DNA of 64,000 nt from Pseudomonas wenzhouensis (GTDB lineage: Bacteria > Pseudomonadota > Gammaproteobacteria > Pseudomonadales > Pseudomonadaceae), in contig NZ_CP072610.1 in the NCBI RefSeq assembly GCF_021029445.1, forward strand, positions 1,612,001-1,676,000, given 5' to 3'. The stretch's first letter is position 1. Every line of letters starts with the position of its first letter. Made by a program: the position numbers and the translations under genes. The notes beneath the pieces were generated by a model that was not told where the DNA came from, made no database searches, and saw only the letters and a program-made list of their open reading frames with translations. Shown in pieces: positions 15,759 through 23,598 of this stretch.

Positions 15759-15809
15759 CGGGGTGCGCCGTGCGCACCGCAACCCCCTGGTGCGCATGGC
15801 GCACCCTAC
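15759..15809. repeat. REP inverted-repeat pair, GTAGGGTGCGC family, inside the adhC-fghA operon
   Basis: The left arm GGGGTGCGCCGTGCGCACC and right arm GGTGCGCATGGCGCACCCTAC form an inverted repeat like the one at 6317-6382. The right arm ends next to the fghA Shine-Dalgarno (GGAG at 15810-15813), so the element occupies almost the whole gap between the two genes. Confidence 0.7.
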
Positions 15810-15819
15810 GGAGCGGCCC

Positions 15820-16668
15820 ATGACCCTCGAAATCGTTTCCAGCAACAAGAGCTTTGGCGGCTGGCACAAGCGCTACCGCCATCGCTCCAGCAGCCTCAAT
15901 TGCGACATGGTGTTCGCCGTCTACCTGCCGCCGCAGGCCGAGCAGGGCGCCAGGTTGCCCGTGCTGTACTGGTTGAGCGGGCTGACCTGTACCGACGAGA
16001 ACTTCATGCAGAAAGCCGGCGCGCAGCGCATGGCGGCTGAACTGGGGTTGATCATCGTCGCCCCGGACACCAGCCCGCGCGGCGAGGGCGTGGCCGACGA
16101 TGCCAATGGCGCCTATGACTTCGGCCTCGGCGCCGGCTTCTACGTCAATGCCACTCAAGAGCCGTTCGCTCGTCACTACCGCATGTACGACTACGTGGTG
16201 CAGGAGCTGCCGGGGCTGATCGAGGCCAATTTCCCGGTTTCGGACAGGCGCGGTATCGCCGGCCATTCCATGGGCGGCCACGGTGCGCTGATCTGTGCGT
16301 TGAAGAATCCGGGGCGTTACCAGTCGGTATCGGCGTTCTCGCCGATCAGCAACCCGATGAACTGTCCCTGGGGCGAGAAGGCGTTTTCGCTGTACCTGGG
16401 TGAGGAGCGTTCGCGCTGGCGTGAGTGGGATGCCAGCGTGCTGATCGCCGAGGCTGAGGAGAAGTTGCCGATCCTGGTCGATCAGGGCGATCGTGACGAC
16501 TTCCTCGAAGGCCAGCTCAAGCCGCAGGCGTTGCAGGCAGCAGCCAAGGCGGCCGCTCATCCGCTGACGCTGCGCATGCAGCCGGGCTATGACCACAGCT
16601 ACTACTTCATCGCCAGCTTCATCGATGATCACCTGCGGCATCACGCTGCCGCTTTGCGCCCGGCGTAA
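15820..16668 (+). CDS. fghA: S-formylglutathione hydrolase
   Basis: Esterase D-family enzyme that hydrolyses S-formylglutathione to formate and glutathione, completing the pathway begun by adhC. From the ATG at 15820 the protein is 282 residues. It has the alpha/beta hydrolase nucleophile elbow GHSMGGHGA, the [11 protein letters not shown] motif and the C-terminal His region GYDHSYYFI. The Shine-Dalgarno GGAG is 6 bases upstream. An in-frame ATG at 15730 would read through the REP element and is rejected. Confidence 0.97.
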   Translation: MTLEIVSSNKSFGGWHKRYRHRSSSLNCDMVFAVYLPPQAEQGARLPVLYWLSGLTCTDENFMQKAGAQRMAAELGLIIVAPDTSPRGEGVADDANGAYDFGLGAGFYVNATQEPFARHYRMYDYVVQELPGLIEANFPVSDRRGIAGHSMGGHGALICALKNPGRYQSVSAFSPISNPMNCPWGEKAFSLYLGEERSRWREWDASVLIAEAEEKLPILVDQGDRDDFLEGQLKPQALQAAAKAAAHPLTLRMQPGYDHSYYFIASFIDDHLRHHAAALRPA

Positions 16669-16717
16669 AGCGGATTGAATCCGGGGCGTGATTTTCCCGG
16701 ATTTCGTCCGGGCTACG
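16665..16717. repeat. REP-like inverted repeat, GTAGCCCGGA family
   Basis: The right arm CCCGGATTTCGTCCGGGCTAC (about 16696-16716) is the inverse of a GTAGCCCGGA-type REP head. The left part (GTAAAGCGGATTGAATCCGG) is a diverged partner overlapping the end of fghA. A cleaner pair of this family is at 33634-33692. Confidence 0.55.
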
Positions 16718-16766
16718 GGCAATGCGGTTAGAATCACGCCCTGACTTTTTCAGGGCGTTGTTCTTT

Positions 16767-17240
16767 ATGCGTATCGGTCATGGCTATGACGTACACCGCT
16801 TCGGCGAAGGCGATTTCATCATCCTCGGCGGCGTGCGTATTTCCCATAAATTCGGTCTTGTTGCTCACTCCGACGGTGACGTGCTGTTGCACGCGCTGAG
16901 CGATGCCCTGCTCGGCGCGGTGGCGCTGGGTGATATCGGCAAGCACTTTCCTGATACCGATCCGACCTTCAAGGGCGCTGACAGTCGTGCGCTGCTGCGC
17001 CATGTGATGGGCCTGGTGCGGGGCAAGGGCTACGCGGTGGGCAATGTCGACGCCACCATCATCGCTCAGGCGCCGAAGATGGCGCCGCATATCGACACGA
17101 TGCGCGAGCGCATCGCCGAGGATCTCGGTGTTGAACTGGATCAGGTCAACGTCAAGGCCACCACCACCGAGAAGCTCGGCTTCACCGGGCGTGAGGAAGG
17201 TATCGCGGTGCACGCCGTCGCCTTGCTGGTCAAGGCATGA
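16767..17240 (+). CDS. ispF: 2-C-methyl-D-erythritol 2,4-cyclodiphosphate synthase
   Basis: MEP-pathway cyclase that forms methylerythritol cyclodiphosphate. The start at 16767 gives [16 protein letters not shown] and 157 residues, the family length; the upstream in-frame ATG at 16722 is excluded. The zinc-binding DVH and the conserved [29 protein letters not shown] and [13 protein letters not shown] are present. It overlaps truD by 4 bases and heads the ispF-truD-surE-pcm run. Confidence 0.98.
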   Translation: MRIGHGYDVHRFGEGDFIILGGVRISHKFGLVAHSDGDVLLHALSDALLGAVALGDIGKHFPDTDPTFKGADSRALLRHVMGLVRGKGYAVGNVDATIIAQAPKMAPHIDTMRERIAEDLGVELDQVNVKATTTEKLGFTGREEGIAVHAVALLVKA

Positions 17241-18295
17241 ACGAGCTGCAACTGCTGGGGCCGCGTGCCCATGGCGAAGCCTGTGGACGCGCCGTGCTCA
17301 AGGCCACGGCCGAAGATTTCCAGGTCGATGAGGTGCTCGATATTCCACTCACGGGGCAGGGCGAGCACCTCTGGCTGTGGGTGGAGAAACGTGGCCTGAA
17401 TACCGAAGAGGCGGCACGACGTATTGCCCGTGCTGCCGGCTTGCCGCTCAAGGCGGTCAGTTATGCGGGGCTCAAGGATCGCCAGGCGCTGACTCGTCAG
17501 TGGTTCAGCCTGCACTTGCCGGGCAAGGCCGATCCCGACCTGGCAGCCGCGCAGAGTGATGATCTGCTCATCCTGCGCAGCCAGCGGCACAACCGCAAGC
17601 TGCAGCGCGGTGCGCATTCGGCCAATGGTTTCACCCTGCGCCTGACCGCTCTGGAAGCAGAGCGCGATGCTCTGGAACAGCGCCTGCAGCGTATCGCCGG
17701 GCAAGGCGTGCCCAATTACTTCGGCTTGCAGCGTTTCGGCTTCGACGGCGGTAACGTGCTGCAGGCGTGCGATTTCGCCTCGCGCCTGGAGTTGCCGGTA
17801 CAGCGCAACCTGCGTTCGCGCCTGCTCTCTTCGGCACGCAGCTACCTGTTCAATCAGGTGCTGGCCAAGCGCGTGGCGGCGGGCACCTGGAACCAGGCGC
17901 AGATCGGTGACTTGCTGGCCTTCACCAGCAGCCGCAGTTTCTTCATGGCTGGCGAGGCCGAGTGCATTGACCCGCGCCTGGCCATTCTTGACCTGCATCC
18001 AACCGGCCCGCTGTGGGGTGACGGGCCTTTGCCGACTGCTGGTGTGACCCGACAGCTGGAGCAGGAAGTAGCCGATGAGGCCGCGCAACTGGTGCAATGG
18101 CTGATCAGGGCGGACATGGCGCACGAACGGCGCATTCTGCGCCTCCCCATTCAGAGCCTTACGTGGCATTATCCCGAGCCCGATATTCTGCAACTTGCAT
18201 TCGTCCTGCCGGCCGGGTGTTTCGCCACCGTAGTGGTGCGCGAAGTGCTCGATCTGGTGCCAGCAGGGCAGACGGATACTCCATGCGAATTCTGA
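17237..18295 (+). CDS. truD: tRNA pseudouridine(13) synthase
   Basis: Makes pseudouridine 13 in tRNA-Glu. The 352-residue product has the family's catalytic segment [17 protein letters not shown] (catalytic Asp in GLKD), the FQVDE motif near the N terminus, and [11 protein letters not shown]. It is tightly coupled to its neighbours, overlapping ispF by 4 bases and surE by 13 bases. Confidence 0.97.
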   Translation: MNELQLLGPRAHGEACGRAVLKATAEDFQVDEVLDIPLTGQGEHLWLWVEKRGLNTEEAARRIARAAGLPLKAVSYAGLKDRQALTRQWFSLHLPGKADPDLAAAQSDDLLILRSQRHNRKLQRGAHSANGFTLRLTALEAERDALEQRLQRIAGQGVPNYFGLQRFGFDGGNVLQACDFASRLELPVQRNLRSRLLSSARSYLFNQVLAKRVAAGTWNQAQIGDLLAFTSSRSFFMAGEAECIDPRLAILDLHPTGPLWGDGPLPTAGVTRQLEQEVADEAAQLVQWLIRADMAHERRILRLPIQSLTWHYPEPDILQLAFVLPAGCFATVVVREVLDLVPAGQTDTPCEF

Positions 18296-19032
18296 TTTCC
18301 AACGATGACGGGGTGAACGCACCCGGCATCGCTGCGTTGCACCAGGCGCTGGCTGACTATGCCGAGTGCGTGGTGATCGCCCCTGGCGAAGACAAGAGCG
18401 GTGCCAGCAGTGCGCTGACGCTCGATCGTCCGCTGCATCCCATGGTCCTGGCCAATGGCTATATCAGCCTCAATGGCACGCCAACCGATTGCGTGCACCT
18501 GGGGCTAAACGGTCTGTTCGAGCAAACGCCGGACATGGTCGTCTCCGGTATCAACCTGGGCGCCAACCTCGGCGATGACGTGCTCTATTCCGGCACCGTT
18601 GCCGCCGCGCTGGAAGGGCGTTTTCTGAGCAAGCCGGCGTTCGCCTTTTCGCTGCTCTCGCGTCTGCCCGACAATCTGCCGACTGCGGCCTATTTCGCCC
18701 GCAAGTTGGTGGAGGCACATGAGCGCCTCGAACTGCCGCCGCGTACCGTGCTCAATGTCAACGTACCGAATCTGCCGCTGGAGCATATCCGTGGCGTGCA
18801 GCTGACCCGTCTCGGTCACCGCGCGCGCGCGGCGGCGCCGGTCAAGGTGGTCAACCCGCGTGGCAAGGAAGGCTACTGGATCGCAGCAGCCGGTGATGTC
18901 GAGGATGGCAGCCAGGGCACCGATTTTCATGCCGTGATGCAAGGTTATGTATCGATCACGCCATTACGGCTCGATCGCACGTTCAATGAGGCGCTCGACA
19001 CTATGGATGGCTGGTTGGAGGGCATCTTCTGA
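18283..19032 (+). CDS. surE: 5'/3'-nucleotidase SurE
   Basis: Stationary-phase survival phosphatase acting on nucleoside monophosphates. The start at 18283 gives [15 protein letters not shown], with the metal-binding Asp-Asp pair, and 249 residues. [23 protein letters not shown] is a further family signature. The start lies inside the truD end, and the stop overlaps the pcm start by one base. The surE-pcm-nlpD-rpoS context is widely conserved in gammaproteobacteria. Confidence 0.98.
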   Translation: MRILISNDDGVNAPGIAALHQALADYAECVVIAPGEDKSGASSALTLDRPLHPMVLANGYISLNGTPTDCVHLGLNGLFEQTPDMVVSGINLGANLGDDVLYSGTVAAALEGRFLSKPAFAFSLLSRLPDNLPTAAYFARKLVEAHERLELPPRTVLNVNVPNLPLEHIRGVQLTRLGHRARAAAPVKVVNPRGKEGYWIAAAGDVEDGSQGTDFHAVMQGYVSITPLRLDRTFNEALDTMDGWLEGIF

Positions 19033-19706
19033 TGCGTGGCCAGGACGACATGCAGCGCAGCGGGATCGGTATGACCTCGCAGCGCACCCGTGAACGCTTG
19101 ATCCAGCGCCTCTATGAGGAAGGGCTGTCCAACGCGCGGGTACTGGAAGTGATCCGCCGTACGCCGCGCCATCTGTTCGTCGATGAGGCGCTGGCGCACC
19201 GGGCCTATGAAGACACCGCGCTGCCCATCGGCCATAACCAGACCATCTCCCAGCCTTATATGGTCGGGCGCATGACCGAGCTGCTGCTGGCAGCCGGCCC
19301 GCTGGACAAGGTACTGGAAATCGGCACCGGCTCCGGCTACCAGACGGCCGTGCTGGCACAACTGGTGGAGCGGGTGTTCTCGGTCGAGCGCATTCAGGTG
19401 CTGCAGGAGCGTGCCAAGGAGCGTTTGGCCGAACTCAATCTGCGCAACGTGGTCTTTCGCTGGGGTGATGGCTGGGAGGGCTGGAATGCGCTCGGTCCGT
19501 ACAACGGCATCATCGTCACCGCTGCTGCCGCGCAGGTACCGCAGGCCTTGCTCGATCAACTGGCGCCTGGCGGGCGCCTGGTCATCCCGGTCGGCAGTGG
19601 TGATGTACAGCAGTTGTTGCTGATCGTGCGTGAGGACGACGGTTTCTCCCGTCATGTGCTCGATGCGGTGCGCTTCGTACCCTTACTCAATGGGCCATTG
19701 GCCTGA
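19032..19706 (+). CDS. pcm: Protein-L-isoaspartate O-methyltransferase
   Basis: SAM-dependent enzyme that starts repair of isoaspartyl residues in aged proteins. The product has the SAM-binding motif [16 protein letters not shown] and the substrate motif [15 protein letters not shown]. Starting at 19032 (GGAGGG 9 bases upstream, overlapping the surE stop) gives 224 residues. An internal ATG at 19071 ([12 protein letters not shown]) gives 211 residues, the length I recall for P. aeruginosa, so the start is uncertain. Confidence 0.95.
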   Translation: MRGQDDMQRSGIGMTSQRTRERLIQRLYEEGLSNARVLEVIRRTPRHLFVDEALAHRAYEDTALPIGHNQTISQPYMVGRMTELLLAAGPLDKVLEIGTGSGYQTAVLAQLVERVFSVERIQVLQERAKERLAELNLRNVVFRWGDGWEGWNALGPYNGIIVTAAAAQVPQALLDQLAPGGRLVIPVGSGDVQQLLLIVREDDGFSRHVLDAVRFVPLLNGPLA

Positions 19707-19731
19707 CCGCTGTTTCGCTCCGGAAGGATCC

Positions 19732-20670
19732 ATGAAGAAATATTTCCTGCTCTATGCCAAGGGCCTGGCCATGGGCGCTGCTGATGTCGTGCCGGGTGTC
19801 TCCGGCGGTACCATCGCTTTCATCAGCGGTATCTACGACGAGTTGTTGCGTTCCATTGCCCGTGTTCCTGAGGCGACGCTGTCATTGCTGCAGGGGCGTA
19901 TCAAGGATGCCTGGCAGATGGCCAATGCAACCTTCCTGCTGGTGCTGCTCTGCGGCATCATGACCAGCATTCTTTCGTTTGCACGCCTGATTACCTACCT
20001 GATGGCGCAGCATCCGATCCCCCTGTGGTCGTTCTTCTTCGGCTTGATTCTGGTGTCCACTTACGTGGTAGGGCGGGAAATCGGTCGCTGGAACTGGACC
20101 CGGGTGCTGAGCTTTGTCCTTGGGCTGGCATTCGCCTACTGGATAACCGTAGCAGCGCCCATGCAGTGGGGCAGTGACCTGCCAACCCTGTTCCTGGCCG
20201 GGGCCATCGCCATCTGTGCCATGATCCTGCCGGGTATCTCGGGCAGTTTCATCCTGCTGCTGCTCGGCCTCTATTCGGTGGTGCTTGGGGCGGTGAAGGA
20301 GCTCGATCTACTGGTTCTGGCGGTTTTTGCCAGTGGCTGTCTGGTTGGTATTCTCAGCTTCGCACGTCTGCTCAGTTGGCTGTTGTCGCGCTGGCGTGAT
20401 CTGAGCCTGGCGTTTCTGACGGGGCTGATGTTGGGTTCTCTGAACAAGGTCTGGCCCTGGAAGGAGGTCGTGAGCTGGCGTCTCGACAGCAAGGGCGAAC
20501 AGGTGCCGCTTCTGGAGAGTAATCTGTTGCCGGGCCAGTTTGCCGACATCAGTGGCCAGGATCCGCAGCTTTTGTTGGCCGTGGTACTGGCTGTCGGCGG
20601 TATCGCACTGGTGCTGGGGCTGGAGTGGTTGGCCAGCCGTCTGTCAGCCGACAGTGCCCGTGATCAATAA
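19732..20670 (+). CDS. DUF368 membrane protein, probable undecaprenyl-phosphate translocase
   Basis: Polytopic inner-membrane protein of 312 residues starting MKKYFLLYAKGLAMGAADVVPGVSGGT. That segment with its GAADVVPGVSGGT motif, and the second copy CAMILPGISGSF, are hallmarks of the DUF368 family. Members (PopT) are reported to recycle undecaprenyl phosphate across the membrane. About 8 hydrophobic segments are visible. Function is inferred from the family. It lies between pcm and nlpD with GGAAGGATC just upstream of the start. Confidence 0.88.
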   Translation: MKKYFLLYAKGLAMGAADVVPGVSGGTIAFISGIYDELLRSIARVPEATLSLLQGRIKDAWQMANATFLLVLLCGIMTSILSFARLITYLMAQHPIPLWSFFFGLILVSTYVVGREIGRWNWTRVLSFVLGLAFAYWITVAAPMQWGSDLPTLFLAGAIAICAMILPGISGSFILLLLGLYSVVLGAVKELDLLVLAVFASGCLVGILSFARLLSWLLSRWRDLSLAFLTGLMLGSLNKVWPWKEVVSWRLDSKGEQVPLLESNLLPGQFADISGQDPQLLLAVVLAVGGIALVLGLEWLASRLSADSARDQ

Positions 20671-20716
20671 GCCAGACACAGTTTTTCGTTCTTACCGTCA
20701 TTCAGGGAGTAGTTGG

Positions 20717-21586
20717 GTGAGTTGGACCGTCCTTCTCGTGCCAGTGCGTGCAGCTGCAGTCTTCCGACTGCCGCTCGCGTTGCTTGCCGCCTCAGCGTTG
20801 GCCGGTTGTGTCAGTTCGCCTCCGGGTGGCGTGCAGGTTGTCGATCGCGGGCATAACCAGGGGGCGGCTCCGGTAGTGCAGCGTCAGCCCGTACGCAATG
20901 GGCACTATGTCGTGCAGCGCGGCGATACCTTGTATTCCATTGCGTTTCGCTTCGGTTGGGACTGGAAGGCGCTGGCCGCACACAATGGTCTGCGTGATCC
21001 GTACCTGATCCGTGTTGGCCAGACTATTCGCTTCGATAACCGCCCTGTAGGCAGCAGTCAGCCGGTCGTTGCGCGGGCGCCTGCAGCCACCGTCGTTACT
21101 CCGCCTGCGCAGAGCCGTCCGCCGGCTGTCACGGCACCGCCTGCCGCACAGCCTGCCCGCCCGCCTGTGGCCAATACGCCTGCCACCACACCGGTGACTC
21201 CGGTAAGCCGTTCTGCCAGTGGCTGGTCCTGGCCGACGCAGGGCACTGTGATCAGTCGCTTCTCCTCAAACGGTAGTTTGAATAAAGGCATTGATATCGC
21301 AGGGGAATTAGGACAGCCTGTTTTAGCTGCGTCTGATGGGTCGGTTGTATATGCCGGGAGTGGTTTGCGGGGCTACGGCGAGTTGATCATCATCAAGCAC
21401 AGCGACACCTACGTAAGTGCTTACGGTCATAACCGCAGGTTGTTGGTACGGGAGGGGCAGCAGGTCAAAGCCGGGCAAAGCATTGCTGAAATGGGGTCCA
21501 CAGGGGCCGACCGGGTGAAGCTGCACTTCGAGATTCGCCGCCAAGGTAAGCCTGTCGATCCACTGCAATACCTGCCACGTCGTTGA
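20717..21586 (+). CDS. nlpD: NlpD-family LysM/M23 lipoprotein
   Basis: Outer-membrane lipoprotein that activates cell-wall amidases during daughter-cell separation. I propose a GTG start at 20717 (AGGGAG 7 bases upstream), giving 289 residues with a signal peptide ending in the lipobox LAGC. A LysM domain follows (HYVVQRGDTLYSIAFRFGW), then an Ala/Pro-rich linker, then a degenerate M23 domain (GIDIAGELGQPVLAASDGSVVYAG) lacking full metal ligands, as in NlpD. In related bacteria an rpoS promoter lies within nlpD. Confidence 0.93.
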   Translation: MSWTVLLVPVRAAAVFRLPLALLAASALAGCVSSPPGGVQVVDRGHNQGAAPVVQRQPVRNGHYVVQRGDTLYSIAFRFGWDWKALAAHNGLRDPYLIRVGQTIRFDNRPVGSSQPVVARAPAATVVTPPAQSRPPAVTAPPAAQPARPPVANTPATTPVTPVSRSASGWSWPTQGTVISRFSSNGSLNKGIDIAGELGQPVLAASDGSVVYAGSGLRGYGELIIIKHSDTYVSAYGHNRRLLVREGQQVKAGQSIAEMGSTGADRVKLHFEIRRQGKPVDPLQYLPRR

Positions 21587-21687
21587 CCCCTAGCTGACCC
21601 GTTCCATCACGTAGGAGGGACGGGCTCGGGGGTGGCCAGGACGTTTCTGCCAGAGCCTGTTGTCGAACTCAGCTAGGGGCAACAACC

Positions 21688-22695
21688 ATGGCTCTCATAA
21701 AAAAAGAAGCGCCGGAGTTTGACGTCGACGATGAACTGCTCCTCCTGGAGCCGGGCAGCGTATTCGGCGAGATCCAAGGCGATGAGGTGGAAGCACCGGT
21801 CGCACGTACGAAGACCAAGGCCGCAACACCCTCCAAACAGCATAAGCACATCGACTACACCCGGGCGCTCGACGCCACTCAGCTTTACCTCAACGAAATC
21901 GGTTTCTCTCCCCTGCTCACTCCCGAAGAGGAAGTGCACTTCGCGCGTCTGGCGCAGAAGGGCGATCCGGCCGGGCGCAAACGCATGATCGAGAGCAACC
22001 TGCGGCTGGTCGTGAAGATCGCCCGACGTTACGTCAATCGTGGCCTTTCCCTGCTCGATCTGATCGAAGAGGGAAATCTCGGCCTGATCCGCGCCGTGGA
22101 GAAGTTCGATCCGGAGCGGGGGTTCCGTTTCTCGACCTACGCCACCTGGTGGATCCGCCAGACCATCGAACGTGCCATCATGAACCAGACGCGAACCATC
22201 CGTCTGCCGATTCATGTGGTCAAGGAGCTCAACGTTTACCTGCGTGCAGCGCGTGAATTGACCCAGAAGCTCGACCACGAGCCCTCTGCGGAAGAAATCG
22301 CCAACCTGCTGGAAAAACCGGTAGGGGAAGTCAAGCGTATGCTGGGTCTCAACGAGCGGGTGTCCTCGGTGGATGTCTCGCTCGGGCCGGACTCTGACAA
22401 GACACTGCTCGACACCCTGACGGATGATCGCCCGACCGATCCTTGCGAATTGCTGCAGGACGATGATCTGTCGCAGAGCATCGATCAGTGGCTATCGGAC
22501 CTCACCGACAAACAGCGTGAGGTGGTGGTGCGCCGCTTTGGTTTGCGTGGCCATGAGAGCAGTACGCTGGAAGAGGTCGGGCAGGAAATTGGCCTGACGC
22601 GTGAGCGGGTCAGGCAGATTCAGGTCGAGGCGCTCAAGCGCCTGCGCGAAATCCTGGAGAAGAACGGTCTGTCCAGCGACTCTTTGTTTCAGTAG
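21688..22695 (+). CDS. rpoS: RNA polymerase sigma factor RpoS
   Basis: Stationary-phase and general stress sigma factor, 335 residues. Region 1.2 ([16 protein letters not shown]), region 2 ([34 protein letters not shown]), region 3 and the region 4 helix-turn-helix ([20 protein letters not shown]) are all intact. AGGGGC precedes the ATG. Gene order nlpD-rpoS-rsmZ-fdxA is the Pseudomonas arrangement. Confidence 0.99.
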   Translation: MALIKKEAPEFDVDDELLLLEPGSVFGEIQGDEVEAPVARTKTKAATPSKQHKHIDYTRALDATQLYLNEIGFSPLLTPEEEVHFARLAQKGDPAGRKRMIESNLRLVVKIARRYVNRGLSLLDLIEEGNLGLIRAVEKFDPERGFRFSTYATWWIRQTIERAIMNQTRTIRLPIHVVKELNVYLRAARELTQKLDHEPSAEEIANLLEKPVGEVKRMLGLNERVSSVDVSLGPDSDKTLLDTLTDDRPTDPCELLQDDDLSQSIDQWLSDLTDKQREVVVRRFGLRGHESSTLEEVGQEIGLTRERVRQIQVEALKRLREILEKNGLSSDSLFQ

Positions 22696-22713
22696 CGCCT
22701 GGCGTCGATTGTA

Positions 22714-22738
22714 AACCCGGCTTCGGCCGGGTTTTTTA
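22714..22738 (+). terminator. Intrinsic terminator of rpoS
   Basis: A perfect 7-bp stem (AACCCGG at 22714-22720 with CCGGGTT at 22726-22732) with a CTTCG loop is followed by a T-run. It starts 18 bases after the rpoS stop. Confidence 0.9.
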
Positions 22739-22748
22739 TGCGCGATCA

Positions 22749-22766
22749 TGTAAGTGATTGCTCACA
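22749..22766 (+). promoter_or_regulatory. GacA box upstream of rsmZ
   Basis: TGTAAG-TGATTG-CTCACA matches the known GacA-binding consensus TGTAAG-N6-CTTACA at 11 of 12 positions. It lies about 160 bases upstream of the inferred rsmZ start, with an AT-rich tract (22805-22860) between. In P. aeruginosa such a tract is reported to bind MvaT/MvaU. Confidence 0.85.
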
Positions 22767-22882
22767 TATGCTGTCAGTCTTTATGCAGAAACGGCTGTGC
22801 GTCTGTGAGAATTATTTTTTAAGTTTTTGTTTTAAAAGCGATTTCTTATTTCTTGAGAAAGCTTGCCGGGCTTTGTGCCGGG

Positions 22883-22910
22883 TTGTGCGTGAGTCTGGTG
22901 CAGGTACTAT
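22883..22910 (+). promoter_or_regulatory. Putative rsmZ core promoter
   Basis: TTGTGC (22883-22888) and TACTAT (22905-22910) are separated by 16 bases and place a transcription start near 22917, exactly where the RsmZ-like sequence begins. The -10 match is good and the -35 match is moderate. Confidence 0.5.
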
Positions 22911-22916
22911 CGCAAC

Positions 22917-23049
22917 CGTGCACAGGGATAAGCACAGGTCATCAGGATGATGATCAGGACTATCGCAAGACGCGATCCATCAGGATGATGAGTTGGGAAA
23001 TCAAGGGATCAGGGAATGAAAGAGGGCGGCGCGAGTCGCCCCTTTTTTT
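22917..23049 (+). ncRNA. rsmZ: RsmZ regulatory RNA (RsmA/CsrA sponge)
   Basis: About 130 bases with seven GGA motifs, whose GGA triplets start at 22926, 22945, 22957, 22983, 22996, 23006 and 23013. Several lie in loops of short stems, such as TCATC-AGGAT-GATGA at about 22940-22954 and CATC-AGGAT-GATG at about 22980-22991. It ends in a terminator with stem GGGCG/CGCCC (23024-23028 with 23037-23041) and seven T. Sequence order closely resembles RsmZ of other pseudomonads, and the location between rpoS and fdxA is the known one. RsmZ titrates RsmA/RsmE and is transcribed under GacA. The exact 5' end is inferred. Confidence 0.93.
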
Positions 23050-23094
23050 GTCTGCAGGTTGCGCTCAACCCTGAGCATCGTCAGTGTAGAAAGG

Positions 23095-23119
23095 AAAAGA
23101 CCCGCACTTGGCGGGTCTT
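23095..23119 (-). terminator. Intrinsic terminator of fdxA
   Basis: On the minus strand the stem AAGACCCGCC/GGCGGGTCTT-like hairpin is followed by TTTTCC. It lies about 20 bases after the fdxA stop and faces the rsmZ terminator, so the two transcription units converge. Confidence 0.8.
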
Positions 23120-23136
23120 GGCATCAGCGGCTGGGC

Positions 23137-23460
23137 TTAGCGCTCCAGGTACTGCAGCTTGTCCTTCACGCCATCCCACTCTTCGGCGTCCGGCAGCGAA
23201 TCCTTCTTCTCGGTAATGTTCGGCCAGACTTCGGCCAGGTCTGCGTTCAGCTCGATATATTCCTGCATGTCCTCGGGCACTTCGTCCTCGGAGAAGATCG
23301 CCTGAGCCGGACACTCGGGTTCGCACAGGGCGCAGTCGATGCACTCGTCCGGGTGGATGACCAGGAAATTCGGGCCTTCATAGAAGCAGTCAACCGGGCA
23401 GACTTCCACGCAGTCGGTGTATTTGCATTTGACGCAGTTGTCGGTGACGACGAAGGTCAT
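23137..23460 (-). CDS. fdxA: 7Fe ferredoxin FdxA
   Basis: The 107-residue ferredoxin carries two cysteine clusters, [18 protein letters not shown] for the [3Fe-4S] side and [12 protein letters not shown] for the [4Fe-4S] side. It continues with the C-terminal extension typical of Azotobacter ferredoxin I-like proteins. It is likely a low-potential electron carrier, but the partner is not evident. It converges with rsmZ and is followed on the same strand, upstream, by mutS. Confidence 0.96.
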   Translation of the reverse strand: MTFVVTDNCVKCKYTDCVEVCPVDCFYEGPNFLVIHPDECIDCALCEPECPAQAIFSEDEVPEDMQEYIELNADLAEVWPNITEKKDSLPDAEEWDGVKDKLQYLER

Positions 23461-23598
23461 GTCTGATTCTCTCCTCGGGCGGCGGCCTGCGCCCTTTCTG
23501 CGAAGGGCTGTAGGCGCTCTGTCTGTGGCCGCGGCTCAGGCTGTAAACCGGGCAGTCGTAAAATTGCGCGCGATTCTAGCAGTTTGTTCTATCGAGCG

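Noticed and set aside
22853..23074. Short open frames through the rsmZ region
   Set aside because: The DNA shows RsmZ structure and a terminator; the peptides have no coding character.
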